Below are positions 28,474 to 36,990 of a DNA stretch of 64,000 nucleotides, in pieces. The stretch is from Sutcliffiella deserti. GTDB lineage: Bacteria > Bacillota > Bacilli > Bacillales > Bacillaceae_I. The stretch lies in NCBI RefSeq assembly GCF_020037475.1, contig NZ_JAIQDB010000001.1:124001-188000 (forward strand). Reading direction: 5' to 3'. Each line of letters begins with the position of its first letter. Position 1 is the stretch's first letter. The notes under the pieces were generated by a model, which was given only the letters and a program-made list of their open reading frames with translations, searched no databases and was not told where the DNA came from. A program made the position numbers and the translations under genes.

Positions 28474-30255
28474 TTATAAATTAGAATCCAAGAATGTGAG
28501 AATTCCTTCAAAAACTTTAATTTCGTTCTCTTTTTTGGAGAACCCATGGCCTTCATCATCTAAAACAAGGTATTTAATGTCTCGGCCTTTTTCTTTTAGG
28601 GCCTCTACTATCTGATCTGATTCCTGTTTCACTACACGAGGATCATTTGCACCCTGGATGATCAACATCGGCTTAGTCATATTGTCTAAATAAGTCGTTG
28701 GTGAGTCTACTGTTAATCTTTCTTTATCCTCTATAGGATCTCCAACCCATTGCTTCATTACTGGCTTCCAATGGTCTGGAACGGACTCGATAAAGGAGAA
28801 CAAGTTACTTACTCCGAAAATATCAATCACAGCTTTGAAATATTCTGGGTGTCTACCGTGAAGAAGAAGTGCCATATACCCGCCGTAGCTTCCTCCCATT
28901 AAGAAAATCTTTTCTCTGTCTGCAAAGCCATTTTCAATCAGCCATTCTAATCCTTGAATATTGTCTAACCGAGGTCCATGGCCCCAGTCACCTTCCACCA
29001 TCTTCATATACTTTAATCCATAGTTGGAAGACCCGCGGAAGTTAGGAGCAAATATACTGTAACCGCGGTTCACAAGTAATTGGAAATAAGAACGGAATGA
29101 TTTTCTTTCTGAGGCTTGTGGCCCCCCATGTGGCCAAAGTATTACATGCCCATTGGAAACTTCTTCTTTTGCTCTAAAGAACAATGCTTCAATCTCAAGG
29201 CCATCATAGGAAGGGTAAGTTAGTATTTCCGGATCGGACATATCCTCATTTGCAACCGCTGGAACACGATTATTTGTTAGCGCTTGCCATGAGTCCTCTT
29301 CTCTTTTAAATATATTAGATGGGCTTGTTGCTGTTTTGCCTAATAAATACACAGTACCGCTTTTTGCAATCATTACCTTGTCGATAATATCTACAGGAGT
29401 TTCAATCTCTTTCAGTTCCTTCTTTTCTAAACAAAATGAATAAAAAGTGTCCTGTACTCCTTGGGAGGATACAAGATAAAGCTGATTTCCTTTTTCATCG
29501 TAATACATATCAGAAAGCTGCAATCCTTGATCTTCCGTGATTCTAGTAAACGTTTGCGTATTCAAATCATAGTGTGCTAAATATCCCATATCGTCTTCAT
29601 AGTCTGTGATCAGATAAACAGAAGATGCACTGGTGAAAGTCGCACTGGCCACTGTATGCTGTTTTTCTGTTTCAGGTGTTAAAAGGACAGTTTCTCCATC
29701 ACTTACTACATAAGCTAAAGTGTATGTATTGGCAAAATGCTTCAGAAGTAAATATTTTTTTTCATCTTCAGATACATCAACTAAATAGGTAGAAGCACTT
29801 TCCCCTTCCACAATGAGCGTTTCCTCTTTTGTTTCAAGGTCATAGCAGTATGTGTTTAAGTAAGTTTTATTATTTTTAGAACCTGTGTAATACAGTCTTT
29901 TTGCGTCCTTCGAGTATTTTGGTGCCATATGACGATATTCTTCATCTACACGCAAATCCTCGAGCGATCCACCCTGACTTGGCAGTGCATAAAATTGAGT
30001 CAGCTCGTTACCATCGTGATCAAAGCTTGCTAAAATATACTTTCCATTTGGTTCATATTTTAAGGCATGACAGCTTTGATTATTAAATGTTAGTGGGTAT
30101 GGGTACGAGTTAGGTAAATCCATTGCCCATAAGTTGTAATGACCTGTTAAGTTTGTACTATAAACTAGCTGTTTTTCGTCAGGACTTAGTGTGAAATCTT
30201 GAATATTAAATACGCGGAAAAATTGTTCCGCTTCTGGCTTCTTAAATGTGAACAT
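28474..30255 (-). CDS. S9 family prolyl oligopeptidase / acylaminoacyl peptidase
   Basis: A 593-residue two-domain serine peptidase. The N-terminal part is a beta-propeller (repeated strands such as DFTLSPDEKQLVYSTNLTG). The C-terminal alpha/beta-hydrolase has HGGPQASERKSF (oxyanion), the nucleophile in GGSYGGYMA (Ser456), Asp538 in GANDPRV and His570 in DEGHGFS. Such enzymes cleave short peptides in the cytoplasm; no signal peptide is seen. ATG 30255 follows GAAAGGAGAAT; an upstream in-frame TTG overlaps that ribosome site and is rejected. Confidence 0.9.
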   Translation of the reverse strand: MFTFKKPEAEQFFRVFNIQDFTLSPDEKQLVYSTNLTGHYNLWAMDLPNSYPYPLTFNNQSCHALKYEPNGKYILASFDHDGNELTQFYALPSQGGSLEDLRVDEEYRHMAPKYSKDAKRLYYTGSKNNKTYLNTYCYDLETKEETLIVEGESASTYLVDVSEDEKKYLLLKHFANTYTLAYVVSDGETVLLTPETEKQHTVASATFTSASSVYLITDYEDDMGYLAHYDLNTQTFTRITEDQGLQLSDMYYDEKGNQLYLVSSQGVQDTFYSFCLEKKELKEIETPVDIIDKVMIAKSGTVYLLGKTATSPSNIFKREEDSWQALTNNRVPAVANEDMSDPEILTYPSYDGLEIEALFFRAKEEVSNGHVILWPHGGPQASERKSFRSYFQLLVNRGYSIFAPNFRGSSNYGLKYMKMVEGDWGHGPRLDNIQGLEWLIENGFADREKIFLMGGSYGGYMALLLHGRHPEYFKAVIDIFGVSNLFSFIESVPDHWKPVMKQWVGDPIEDKERLTVDSPTTYLDNMTKPMLIIQGANDPRVVKQESDQIVEALKEKGRDIKYLVLDDEGHGFSKKENEIKVFEGILTFLDSNL

Positions 30256-30424
30256 CTGGTATTCTCCTTTCAAAATAAATTGTACACTTACTTATTTCGA
30301 GGCCGGAAGTAAAATCCCTTCAAAAAATTAGAATATTCGACGATTTTAGCGAAAAAGGAATAACAATAGTATCCGAAATGTATTATAGTGAGAGTATAGA
30401 CAAGAAAATAAAGGGGTCAAGAGG

Positions 30425-31603
30425 ATGAAGGCAAAGTGGAAAATATTTTTACCATTAATAATAATACTTATTTTAGGAGCTGGCTTTTCAGCCTTACTTT
30501 TACACCAATACTCTACTTCTGCAAATAAATCGGGGCAGCAGAATACGCAGCTAGTGAAGAAACATCAAAACAAGAATATAGAAGTTATTGATAAATCCTA
30601 TCGTACAGAAGCAACACTTTCTGCAGTTGGCGATCTTTTAATACATCGTAGGGTTTACGAATTAGCTCAAACGGGTGAAAACAGCTACAATTTCAATCCA
30701 ATGCTTGATCGGGTAAAAGAGTACCTGCAAGAAACAGATATTTCAATCGCTAACCAGGAAACAATTATTGGAGGTACGGAAATCGGTTTATCTACCTATC
30801 CTAGCTTTAATAGCCCATATGAGGTAGCAGACGCCTTAAAGGAGTCCGGTGTTGATATTGTGAGTATCGCTAATAATCATACATTGGATCGTGGAGAAAA
30901 AGCGATTATGAACGCAATTAATCATTATGAAAAGATTGATATGCAATATGTTGGTGGCTATAAAAGCGAAGAAGACCGGGCTACTCTCCGGACGATAACT
31001 AAAAACGGCATTACCTTCTCTTTTTTATCCTATACTTACGGCACTAATGGGATTCCTGTACCTGAAGGAAAAGAATATTTTGTCAACCTTATCGACAGGG
31101 ATGTAATTAAACGGGATGTCAAAGAAGCAAAAGAACACTCCGATGTAGTCGTTGTTGCGATGCATTGGGGGGATGAGTATATACTTTTGCCAAACTCTCA
31201 GCAAGAAGAACTTGCAGAGTTCTTAGCTGAGCTTAATGTCGATATCGTAATTGGACACCACCCTCACGTACTTCAGCCAATGAGATTCCTTAATCGGCCG
31301 GATGGTAAGAAAATGTTTGTCGTTTATTCATTAGGCAATTTCCTATCTGGGCAAAAGGATGATTATAAAGATATCGGTGGGATCTTACAACTCCGAGTCG
31401 AAAAATTTGTGAATGGGGATGAATATACGATCGATATTAAAGTGGACGATTTCATCCCTACCTATGTATCACAAGTGGAACCGATCTATCATGTCGTACT
31501 CTTAAAAGATGCTGCGAATTTCGGGTTTCCTGATGCCATAGCGAAGAACGAGGAAATGCTCAACCATATGTATCAATGGTTGGAAACCGATGAGGTAAAC
31601 TAA
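30425..31603 (+). CDS. CapA family membrane-anchored metallophosphatase-like protein
   Basis: A 392-residue protein with an N-terminal membrane anchor (about residues 7-26) and an extracytoplasmic CapA domain. Metallophosphatase motifs occur in order: SAVGDLLIHRRV, ANQETIIGG, SIANNHTLDRGE, AMHWGDEY and IGHHPHVLQ. CapA/PgsA proteins take part in poly-gamma-glutamate capsule export, but there are no capB/capC neighbours here, so a capsule role is unproven. ATG with AAGGGGTCAAGAGG. Confidence 0.88.
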   Translation: MKAKWKIFLPLIIILILGAGFSALLLHQYSTSANKSGQQNTQLVKKHQNKNIEVIDKSYRTEATLSAVGDLLIHRRVYELAQTGENSYNFNPMLDRVKEYLQETDISIANQETIIGGTEIGLSTYPSFNSPYEVADALKESGVDIVSIANNHTLDRGEKAIMNAINHYEKIDMQYVGGYKSEEDRATLRTITKNGITFSFLSYTYGTNGIPVPEGKEYFVNLIDRDVIKRDVKEAKEHSDVVVVAMHWGDEYILLPNSQQEELAEFLAELNVDIVIGHHPHVLQPMRFLNRPDGKKMFVVYSLGNFLSGQKDDYKDIGGILQLRVEKFVNGDEYTIDIKVDDFIPTYVSQVEPIYHVVLLKDAANFGFPDAIAKNEEMLNHMYQWLETDEVN

Positions 31604-31608
31604 GTAAG

Positions 31609-31640
31609 AAAGCATGGGCCAATTAAATGGTCCATGCTTT
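31609..31640. terminator. bidirectional terminator
   Basis: AAAGCATGGGCC pairs with GGTCCATGCTTT around AATTAAAT, between the convergent CapA and acetyltransferase genes. Confidence 0.8.
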
Positions 31641-31657
31641 TCTATTTTCACGACGTC

Positions 31658-32095
31658 CTACAAAGAATAAAAATAGAAATAATTCGATTCTTTCTTAAAC
31701 CCTATTTTTTCATAAAGTCCTTGTGCACGGGTATTTTCCTCACCTGTTTCAAGAAGTACACCTGATGCACTTGTTTCCTTAGCAAATTCAATGGCCGCTA
31801 TTACTAAGTTTTCTCCAAAACCTTTTCCACGACTTTCCTCATTAATAAATAAATCATTCAACACCCATGATTGCTTCATTTTCACAGAAGAAAAGGTAGG
31901 ATAAAGTTGTGTAAAGCCGACAGCTTCCCCTCCATCGAAGACTAGGAATATGACTGACTCCTCACGAGAAATTCGTTCATGTAAAAAAGCTTGTGCAGCT
32001 TCTATATCTGACTCTTGATCATAAAATACTCTGTATTGATTAAAAAGTTCTGCCAGCTCTTTAACATTTTCAATAGTTGCTCTTTGTATCGTCAT
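31658..32095 (-). CDS. GNAT family N-acetyltransferase
   Basis: A 145-residue protein with the complete GNAT core: LNDLFINEESRGKGFGENLV (acetyl-CoA loop) and ENTRAQGLYEKIGFKKESNY at the C-terminus. Acceptor unknown. Confidence 0.87.
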   Translation of the reverse strand: MTIQRATIENVKELAELFNQYRVFYDQESDIEAAQAFLHERISREESVIFLVFDGGEAVGFTQLYPTFSSVKMKQSWVLNDLFINEESRGKGFGENLVIAAIEFAKETSASGVLLETGEENTRAQGLYEKIGFKKESNYFYFYSL

Positions 32096-32149
32096 CTTTT
32101 AACCCCTATCCCTATAATACTTTATTTTTCTTTTAGTCTTTGTTAAACG

Positions 32150-32205
32150 CGCTATTGATTTCCGCAAAAGGCTACGGAGTCTCCTCCGCGGAATAGCGTT
32201 ATTAT
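32150..32205. repeat. degenerate Bacillaceae intergenic repeat, short form
   Basis: GC-rich hairpin in AT-rich DNA: on the minus strand CGCTATTCCGCGGAGGAGAC continues with CTCCG and ends GCGGAAATCAATAGCG. CGCTATT..CCGC pairs with GCGG..AATAGCG. The GGAGACTCC and CCGCGGA words recur in the larger copy at 40355-40490. A basic 61-residue frame covering this stretch has no ribosome site and is attributed to the repeat. Confidence 0.5.
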
Positions 32206-32453
32206 CAACATTCACTTTAACAGAGCCTTCTTTTAAACTGCTCTTATCCTTCTTCTTACCACCCTTAACACCCCTAACCACCACAGATGTTTTAATTGGT
32301 TCGTTTTGTGGAAGTTAGTTATAATAAGAATGTACATATTTAATGATATTTCGTCCATGCACTGAAAAAGAGGAAGACAGTTGCAATTTTCCTGAGACTA
32401 ACAACTTTTTTGCATCAATGTATGCGAAATGCTTTACTAAAGGAGTTTTTAAA

Positions 32454-32741
32454 ATGAAACTGACAATGTCCAAACAAGCATTAGAATGGTACAAAAGCGA
32501 GCTTGATTTGAAAAGCGGTGATAACATTCGATTCCATGTTCGATATGGTGGCCATAGCACGGTGCAAAAAGGATTTTCACTTGGTATTGAAAAAGAGTCC
32601 CCTGATCAGCCTGCAGACACTGTTCAATACGAAGGAATTACCTTCTTTATAGAAGAAAAAGAAGAATGGTATTTTGACGGGCACGACCTTCATATTACAT
32701 TTGATGAAAAACTTAATGAGCCAAAGTTTGATTACAAATAA
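32454..32741 (+). CDS. yneR: HesB/IscA-like protein without cysteines (YneR)
   Basis: A 95-residue protein of the HesB-like fold, starting ATG behind AAAGGAG. Strands KSGDNIRFHVRYGG and GITFFIEEKEEWYFDGHDLH match YneR of B. subtilis and its place next to yneQ and yneP is conserved. The three cluster-binding cysteines of true IscA/SufA are absent (there are no cysteines), so it is unlikely to carry an Fe-S cluster itself. Confidence 0.85.
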   Translation: MKLTMSKQALEWYKSELDLKSGDNIRFHVRYGGHSTVQKGFSLGIEKESPDQPADTVQYEGITFFIEEKEEWYFDGHDLHITFDEKLNEPKFDYK

Positions 32742-32748
32742 CTTGCCA

Positions 32749-32784
32749 GAGAAGAATTAGGAACTGCTTCCTAATTCTTCTCTT
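32749..32784. terminator. bidirectional terminator yneR / yneQ
   Basis: AGAGAAGAATTAGGAA (32749-32764) pairs perfectly with TTCCTAATTCTTCTCT (32769-32784), followed by TTTTAAG. It overlaps the last codons of the convergent yneQ gene. Confidence 0.85.
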
Positions 32785-33082
32785 TTAAGAAAAATCTTTG
32801 AATCTGATCCCACTGCTCTTCTTTTGTTAAAATTTCGAGCTGCTTTTCCCCTATAAGATCGAAATGCGGGTATTGATCACGCTTATGTATCCATTCCTCT
32901 TTAAGACCGTAGCTTTTGCCCCACTCCACCAACTTCTGATAATTGCTGCATCCCGCTTTTGTCACAGAACAGATCCCTGCAAATCTAGGGTGTACCCAAT
33001 GATGGGTAATAAAAGCTATTTCCCCTCTTGCTACACGCAGTTTCCATCTCTTAAGCTCATCTCGATTGATCCCAAAAGCCAT
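32771..33082 (-). CDS. yneQ: YneQ-like conserved protein
   Basis: A 103-residue soluble protein matching the conserved Bacillus YneQ by position and by the WVHPRFAGICSVTKAGCSNY stretch, which holds conserved His and Cys residues. No function is known. It lies two bases after yneP. Confidence 0.75.
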   Translation of the reverse strand: MAFGINRDELKRWKLRVARGEIAFITHHWVHPRFAGICSVTKAGCSNYQKLVEWGKSYGLKEEWIHKRDQYPHFDLIGEKQLEILTKEEQWDQIQRFFLKEKN

Positions 33083-33084
33083 GC

Positions 33085-33558
33085 TTACTCTCCTTGCTTT
33101 TTCGCATTTTCATATGCTGTATGCCATTCTGGGTATTTTTTACGAATAATAATTGGTTTGAAATTCTCCTTCTTCACACAAACATGTGAAGAGCTACCAA
33201 TAAGTGCAATTTCTTCGTTTGGCGTTAAGACTTTATACCCATAAACCACTCTAAATCCATCATATACTTCAATCCAGGTCTGAATCGTTGCGACTTCTCC
33301 ATAACGAAGAGGCTTCTTATAGCTGACATTTATATCTATAACAGGAGAGATAACTCCATCCTGCTCCATTTGAGCGTAGGAAAAGCCTAAATCTTTAATA
33401 AGTTGGGTCCGGCCAAGCTCCATCCATACCAAGTAATTAGCATGATAGACGACACCCATTTGATCGGTCTCGGCATATCGAACCTCTATTTCTTTAGTAG
33501 ATACTAACACTTTCTCTCCCCCATTTTTTTTATAAGTACTTTTATAAGCTTTTTTCAT
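33085..33558 (-). CDS. yneP: acyl-CoA thioesterase, hotdog fold (YneP-like)
   Basis: A hotdog-fold protein of the 4-hydroxybenzoyl-CoA thioesterase/YbgC group: EIEVRYAETDQMGVVYHANYL with the catalytic Asp, then GRTQLIKDLGFSYAQMEQDG. The frame is 157 codons from a Met at 33558, but a GTG further in (VSTKEIEVRYAE, after GGGGGAG) is the more likely start, giving about 140 residues. It forms an operon with yneQ. Confidence 0.85.
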   Translation of the reverse strand: MKKAYKSTYKKNGGEKVLVSTKEIEVRYAETDQMGVVYHANYLVWMELGRTQLIKDLGFSYAQMEQDGVISPVIDINVSYKKPLRYGEVATIQTWIEVYDGFRVVYGYKVLTPNEEIALIGSSSHVCVKKENFKPIIIRKKYPEWHTAYENAKKQGE

Positions 33559-33762
33559 TTAGATTGTTGTTATAAGTAAGTGCCTAACCTCTCGAATAAA
33601 TGACTATTCACCGATACGTAGGAAAAGAGTTTACAGCCACAAGTTTTTCGGATTGTAATCACTTTTGGACAAACAACAATTTAGACTAAAACAGCCTTTA
33701 ATAATGATACCATATCTGAATAATCTTCCATATAAATTAACTTTTTTGCGAGCAAATTAAAA

Positions 33763-33798
33763 GAACACAAGTGCCTTTTCAGTGACGGCACTTGTGTT
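33763..33798. terminator. terminator-like perfect hairpin
   Basis: AACACAAGTGCC pairs perfectly with GGCACTTGTGTT. It lies between tlp and yneP, downstream of tlp. Confidence 0.7.
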
Positions 33799-33825
33799 AG
33801 CTACAAATATTTCTTAACCACTAAA

Positions 33826-33854
33826 GAAGAGATGGACACACAAGCCATCTCTTC
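33826..33854 (-). terminator. tlp terminator
   Basis: GAAGAGATGG pairs with CCATCTCTTC a few bases after the tlp stop codon. It has no long T-run and may act together with the hairpin at 33763. Confidence 0.6.
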
Positions 33855-33859
33855 CTAAC

Positions 33860-34102
33860 TCATTTAAATCCGTTTTCTCGTGAACTAGCCTCGTCTTTGA
33901 TCTCAGCTCTAAACGCTTCAATGCTTTCTTCACGACGATGATTCTTGGCTTCAATCTGTTCTCTTTCTTCAGGACCAGCAAACTGCATTGATTCGTGGGA
34001 TTCTTCAATATTCTCAATTGTATTTTGCACCATACTTTGGAGCTTTTCTACATTGTCACTGCGATCATCCGGGTTTGGACGATGTTGTTTGTTGTTTGCC
34101 AT
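33860..34102 (-). CDS. tlp: small acid-soluble spore protein Tlp
   Basis: An 80-residue thioredoxin-like spore protein. The N-terminus MANNKQHRPNPDDRSDNVEK is the conserved Tlp signature, followed by an amphipathic helix and EEREQIEAKNHRREES. The ATG at 34102 has GGGAGGCG and matches known Tlp starts; the frame extends 9 codons upstream. Expected to be made in the forespore. Confidence 0.93.
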   Translation of the reverse strand: MANNKQHRPNPDDRSDNVEKLQSMVQNTIENIEESHESMQFAGPEEREQIEAKNHRREESIEAFRAEIKDEASSRENGFK

Positions 34103-34188
34103 AACAAAACGCCTCCCTTGTTCTATCAAAGTACTACAACTTTATTGTGTACAGGTTAAGCGTTTAGATAACTAGAAAAACATGGACA

Positions 34189-34332
34189 TTACTCGCCCTT
34201 CGTTTGAATCACTTGTGCATGTTTACCTGAAGTATCTTGCATTTGTTTTCCTTTATTTCCCCCAGCTTGACGAGGTTGAGTGCCTAAATGGCTTGGTACA
34301 AAGTGCTTGCTGTCTTTTTTTGGATTACTCAT
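34189..34332 (-). CDS. sspN: small acid-soluble spore protein N
   Basis: A 47-residue SspN starting [20 protein letters not shown] with a GGAGGGATG ribosome site. It continues with a Gly/Lys/Gln-rich tail as in other Bacilli. It lies directly upstream of tlp as in B. subtilis, where the two form a forespore-expressed operon. Confidence 0.93.
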   Translation of the reverse strand: MSNPKKDSKHFVPSHLGTQPRQAGGNKGKQMQDTSGKHAQVIQTKGE

Positions 34333-34399
34333 AAAAACATCCCTCCTACCTTTACTATTTCAAAGTGGAGGGAATTTCATAACAAGAAATATTTGAAAG

Positions 34400-34531
34400 T
34401 TATTCGGCTTTATTTAACATTTTCTGTTCTAAGCGGTCTTCGATTTTTCGAAGTGCATCTTCGTCTTTCATAAGAAGCTCTTTGTTTTCCAGTACAAGCT
34501 CTTCAAATGAACGTTTACGTATTCTTCTCAT
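34400..34531 (-). CDS. FbpB-like small basic protein
   Basis: A 43-residue peptide MRRIRKRSFEELVLENKELL followed by an acidic-basic helix. In B. subtilis the FbpB family works with the FsrA small RNA in the iron-sparing response; assignment here is by sequence pattern only. It has GGTGATAAT before its ATG. No Fur box was identified with certainty. Confidence 0.8.
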   Translation of the reverse strand: MRRIRKRSFEELVLENKELLMKDEDALRKIEDRLEQKMLNKAE

Positions 34532-34761
34532 ATTATCACCTTCTCACTTATTATTGTAATAGTATTAATGTCCAAAATACTTTAAAATTATGATAACTTT
34601 CCGACAAATCAAGAAAAATAAATTGTTATTTTTAAAACTTCTTTTAAAAAATCCTTCCCTTATATACTTTGTTGCCGAATTTTCAGACAAATAAACTGGT
34701 AAATTTAATCTTATGGTATGATAATTATAAGAATAGTTAGTATTTTAACGAGGTGATTGTA

Positions 34762-35457
34762 TTGAAGAAAAAACTGAGTTTCTTTTTCCTTGTACTAAGC
34801 GGTTGTTTTTTGACCTTCCTTTTATTTTTCAGGGACGGAATCATACTTGATCATATCGGAATACATCTAGATACCCCTTTTATTAAAGCGGTGGAAGTAC
34901 CAGACGACTACTCACTAACCGATGCTAATAATAACGGAATACCTGACCCAATAGACATCGTTGAAGCTGCAAGAGTAGAAGTGGCTCAGCGTACAACATA
35001 TAAAAGCACCTACTATGCCGGAGGCTATCCACCAGATGATGAAGGTGTATGTACAGATGTTATATGGCGGGGGCTTATAGGTGCCAATATTAATTTAAAA
35101 GATCTAATGGATAAAGACATTGCAGAAAACACAAAACTTTATCCAAGAGTTGGAGTGAAACCAGATCCCAACATTGATTTCAGACGTGTTCCAAATCAAG
35201 ATGTTTTTCTTAAAAGACATGCACTTTCATTAACTACAAAATTCGTTAAAGATGATCTAGAGAATTTGAAGAGATGGCAACCGGGTGATATTATTGTGTT
35301 TTTGGGCGGCGATTTAGACCACATAGGAATTGTTTCAGACAAAAGAGCTAAAGACGGGACACCCTATGTAATTCACAACACCTATCCCTTTGCTGCAGAA
35401 GTTAAGCTCACCTCCTTTAAGTCCCCTATTACTGGGCATTATAGGTGGAAATTTTAA
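34762..35457 (+). CDS. DUF1287 family secreted/anchored protein
   Basis: A 231-residue protein: an N-terminal TM segment (about 4-23), then an extracytoplasmic NlpC/P60-like DUF1287 domain with DDEGVCTDVIWRGL containing the putative catalytic Cys, WQPGDIIVFLGGDLDHIGIV containing the His, and YVIHNTYP. TTG 34762 is chosen because GAGGTGATTG is well spaced; the GTG at 34753 overlaps that ribosome site. Activity is unproven for the family. Confidence 0.8.
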   Translation: MKKKLSFFFLVLSGCFLTFLLFFRDGIILDHIGIHLDTPFIKAVEVPDDYSLTDANNNGIPDPIDIVEAARVEVAQRTTYKSTYYAGGYPPDDEGVCTDVIWRGLIGANINLKDLMDKDIAENTKLYPRVGVKPDPNIDFRRVPNQDVFLKRHALSLTTKFVKDDLENLKRWQPGDIIVFLGGDLDHIGIVSDKRAKDGTPYVIHNTYPFAAEVKLTSFKSPITGHYRWKF

Positions 35458-35500
35458 CATTCTGTTTTATGAAGAAAAATTTACCTAGCACACTAAATAG

Positions 35501-35704
35501 CACCTTGACATAAACGCTGTCATTCTGCAAAAAGGTAGTGCATACTCTCATGTCATTTCTATTAATGAATCAGGGGGTATTTTAGCTGATTTACAAGATC
35601 AATATGGTTCATATACTGAATTAACTGGTGTAACTGAATCTAATGATAAATTGTTCTTCCATAGTTTGAATGATAGGAACACAATTGGAAAGATTACAAA
35701 ATAA
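35501..35704 (+). pseudogene. C-terminal fragment of an SMP-30/strictosidine synthase-like protein
   Basis: A frame without start reads AVILQKGSAYSHVISINESG, then LTGVTESNDKLFFHSLNDRN and ends IGKITK at TAA 35704. The closing L-[FY]-x-x-[SH]-x-x-x-x-x-x-[IL]-x-[KR] pattern is that of a beta-propeller last blade. The rest of the gene is missing. Confidence 0.45.
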
Positions 35705-35736
35705 TATGGGGGAAGCTTAGATTTGGGGAGATATAG

Positions 35737-35769
35737 ACAAAAAGCTTGGAGTATACCCAAGCTTTTTGT
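35737..35769. terminator. perfect hairpin terminator
   Basis: ACAAAAAGCTTGG (35737-35749) pairs perfectly with CCAAGCTTTTTGT (35757-35769). It ends the relic gene on the + strand and may also stop the minus-strand thioredoxin operon. Confidence 0.75.
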
Positions 35770-35825
35770 GTGCTACTATATTGTATTTTAATTTTAAACT
35801 AACCTATAATGTGCAAAATCGTAGG

Positions 35826-36335
35826 TTAATTCATCTTCTTCACTTGTTCTTCCATCAACTCATAGGTCATTGGTCCAAGATGACGATAGGAAATGAGCCC
35901 CTCTGAGTCAATAAAAAACGTAGTTGGCATTGTCATAACTTCATAATTGCGAAAAAAACCATCTTCGTCCAATATTATCGGAAAGGTATAGCCCCCTTCT
36001 TCTACATATTCCCTAACGGTATCAATACTGCTTTCTTGACTGGTAAGGTTCAGTGCTAATACGACAACTTCTTCTTTGTTGCTTTCGGAAAACTCCTGCA
36101 TTTCAGGCATTTCTGCACGACACGGTCCACACCATGTAGCCCAAAAGTTCAAGATAACTTTCTTACCTCTATAATCAGAAAGCTTCACACTTTCTCCATC
36201 CAAGGTTACTAAATCAAAATCTCTCGCCATTTCCCCTGCCGTATTTCCTACAGGAGGATTATCTTCTGCAAAAACCTGAAAAATTGCGTACCCGCTTAAT
36301 CCAAGTAAAAATATAATAGCCAGTATTTTTTTCAT
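35826..36335 (-). CDS. TlpA/ResA-like membrane-anchored thioredoxin (YneN-like)
   Basis: A 169-residue protein with an uncleaved N-terminal anchor (residues 4-22) and an extracytoplasmic thioredoxin domain carrying WCGPC in LNFWATWCGPCRAEMPEMQE, and the cis-Pro loop EVMTMPTTFFID. Likely a thiol-disulfide reductase outside the membrane. It follows a membrane-protein gene by 16 bp and sits next to aconitase, the position of yneN in B. subtilis. Confidence 0.88.
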   Translation of the reverse strand: MKKILAIIFLLGLSGYAIFQVFAEDNPPVGNTAGEMARDFDLVTLDGESVKLSDYRGKKVILNFWATWCGPCRAEMPEMQEFSESNKEEVVVLALNLTSQESSIDTVREYVEEGGYTFPIILDEDGFFRNYEVMTMPTTFFIDSEGLISYRHLGPMTYELMEEQVKKMN

Positions 36336-36351
36336 ATATATCTCCGCCCTT

Positions 36352-36756
36352 TTACAGTAAATACATCAATAAATAATAACTCGTTAAAATAATGACTACA
36401 ACTGGGACCACGAGGATAGTAGTAGTTTTTATATTTAGATTCGATTTGTGCGCTTGCCAATAAAAAAATAGGATTGCCATAATACTCGCTAAATAGACCC
36501 CTTTTGTTCCACCAGTAAAAAACAAGAGCCCGTAAGGATTGGTCCAAAGAATGGAAGGCCTGAATAACAAAATACTAAATTTGAATACGAGCACCCACAA
36601 CAAGGCCGTCGATACAAGATGGTGTTCTATCGTTTTCAGAGTATCCTGTCGCTTTCGATAATAAACGGCAATATATAGATATGCAAGTAAACAAGAAAAA
36701 AGAAGGACAAGTATTGATTTTTTCAACAATAGGGGACCTAATTGAATTGCATCCAT
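36352..36756 (-). CDS. polytopic membrane protein partner of the thioredoxin gene
   Basis: A 134-residue protein with four hydrophobic segments (about 12-32, 49-65, 77-98 and 110-132) and an Arg/Lys-rich loop after the first. TGGTKGVYLASIMAILFFYW resembles parts of Lgt-like or quinone-linked thiol transfer membrane proteins, but no conserved Cys is present, so I do not assign a function. AGAGG precedes the ATG. It is probably cotranscribed with the thioredoxin gene. Confidence 0.6.
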   Translation of the reverse strand: MDAIQLGPLLLKKSILVLLFSCLLAYLYIAVYYRKRQDTLKTIEHHLVSTALLWVLVFKFSILLFRPSILWTNPYGLLFFTGGTKGVYLASIMAILFFYWQAHKSNLNIKTTTILVVPVVVIILTSYYLLMYLL

Positions 36757-36940
36757 AATTATGTAGACCTCTTTTACTTCTATTTAATCATAACTCTTAT
36801 TGTTTCTCTCAAGTGGATGTGTCTATATTTTAACATTTGCATTCAAATAAATTGGCATATTAAGCTTGGCTGGTAATTTTGCGAGAGCCTCCCTGCTTTA
36901 ATCATTCTTGTCATAGACACATTTAAGAATACCAAAATAG

Positions 36941-36980
36941 AAAAGCTGGTCTCCAGAAATATGAGGAGACCAGCTTTTTT
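36941..36980 (-). terminator. aconitase terminator
   Basis: AAAAGCTGGTCTCC pairs perfectly with GGAGACCAGCTTTT. Read on the minus strand it directly follows the acnA stop codon. Confidence 0.88.
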
Positions 36981-36990
36981 ATTATATTAA

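Noticed and set aside
30425-31603. Poly-gamma-glutamate capsule operon
   Set aside because: Only a CapA-like gene is present; capB, capC and capE are absent.
32099-32284. 61-residue basic protein
   Set aside because: No ribosome site and much of the frame is the GC-rich repeat hairpin at 32150-32205.
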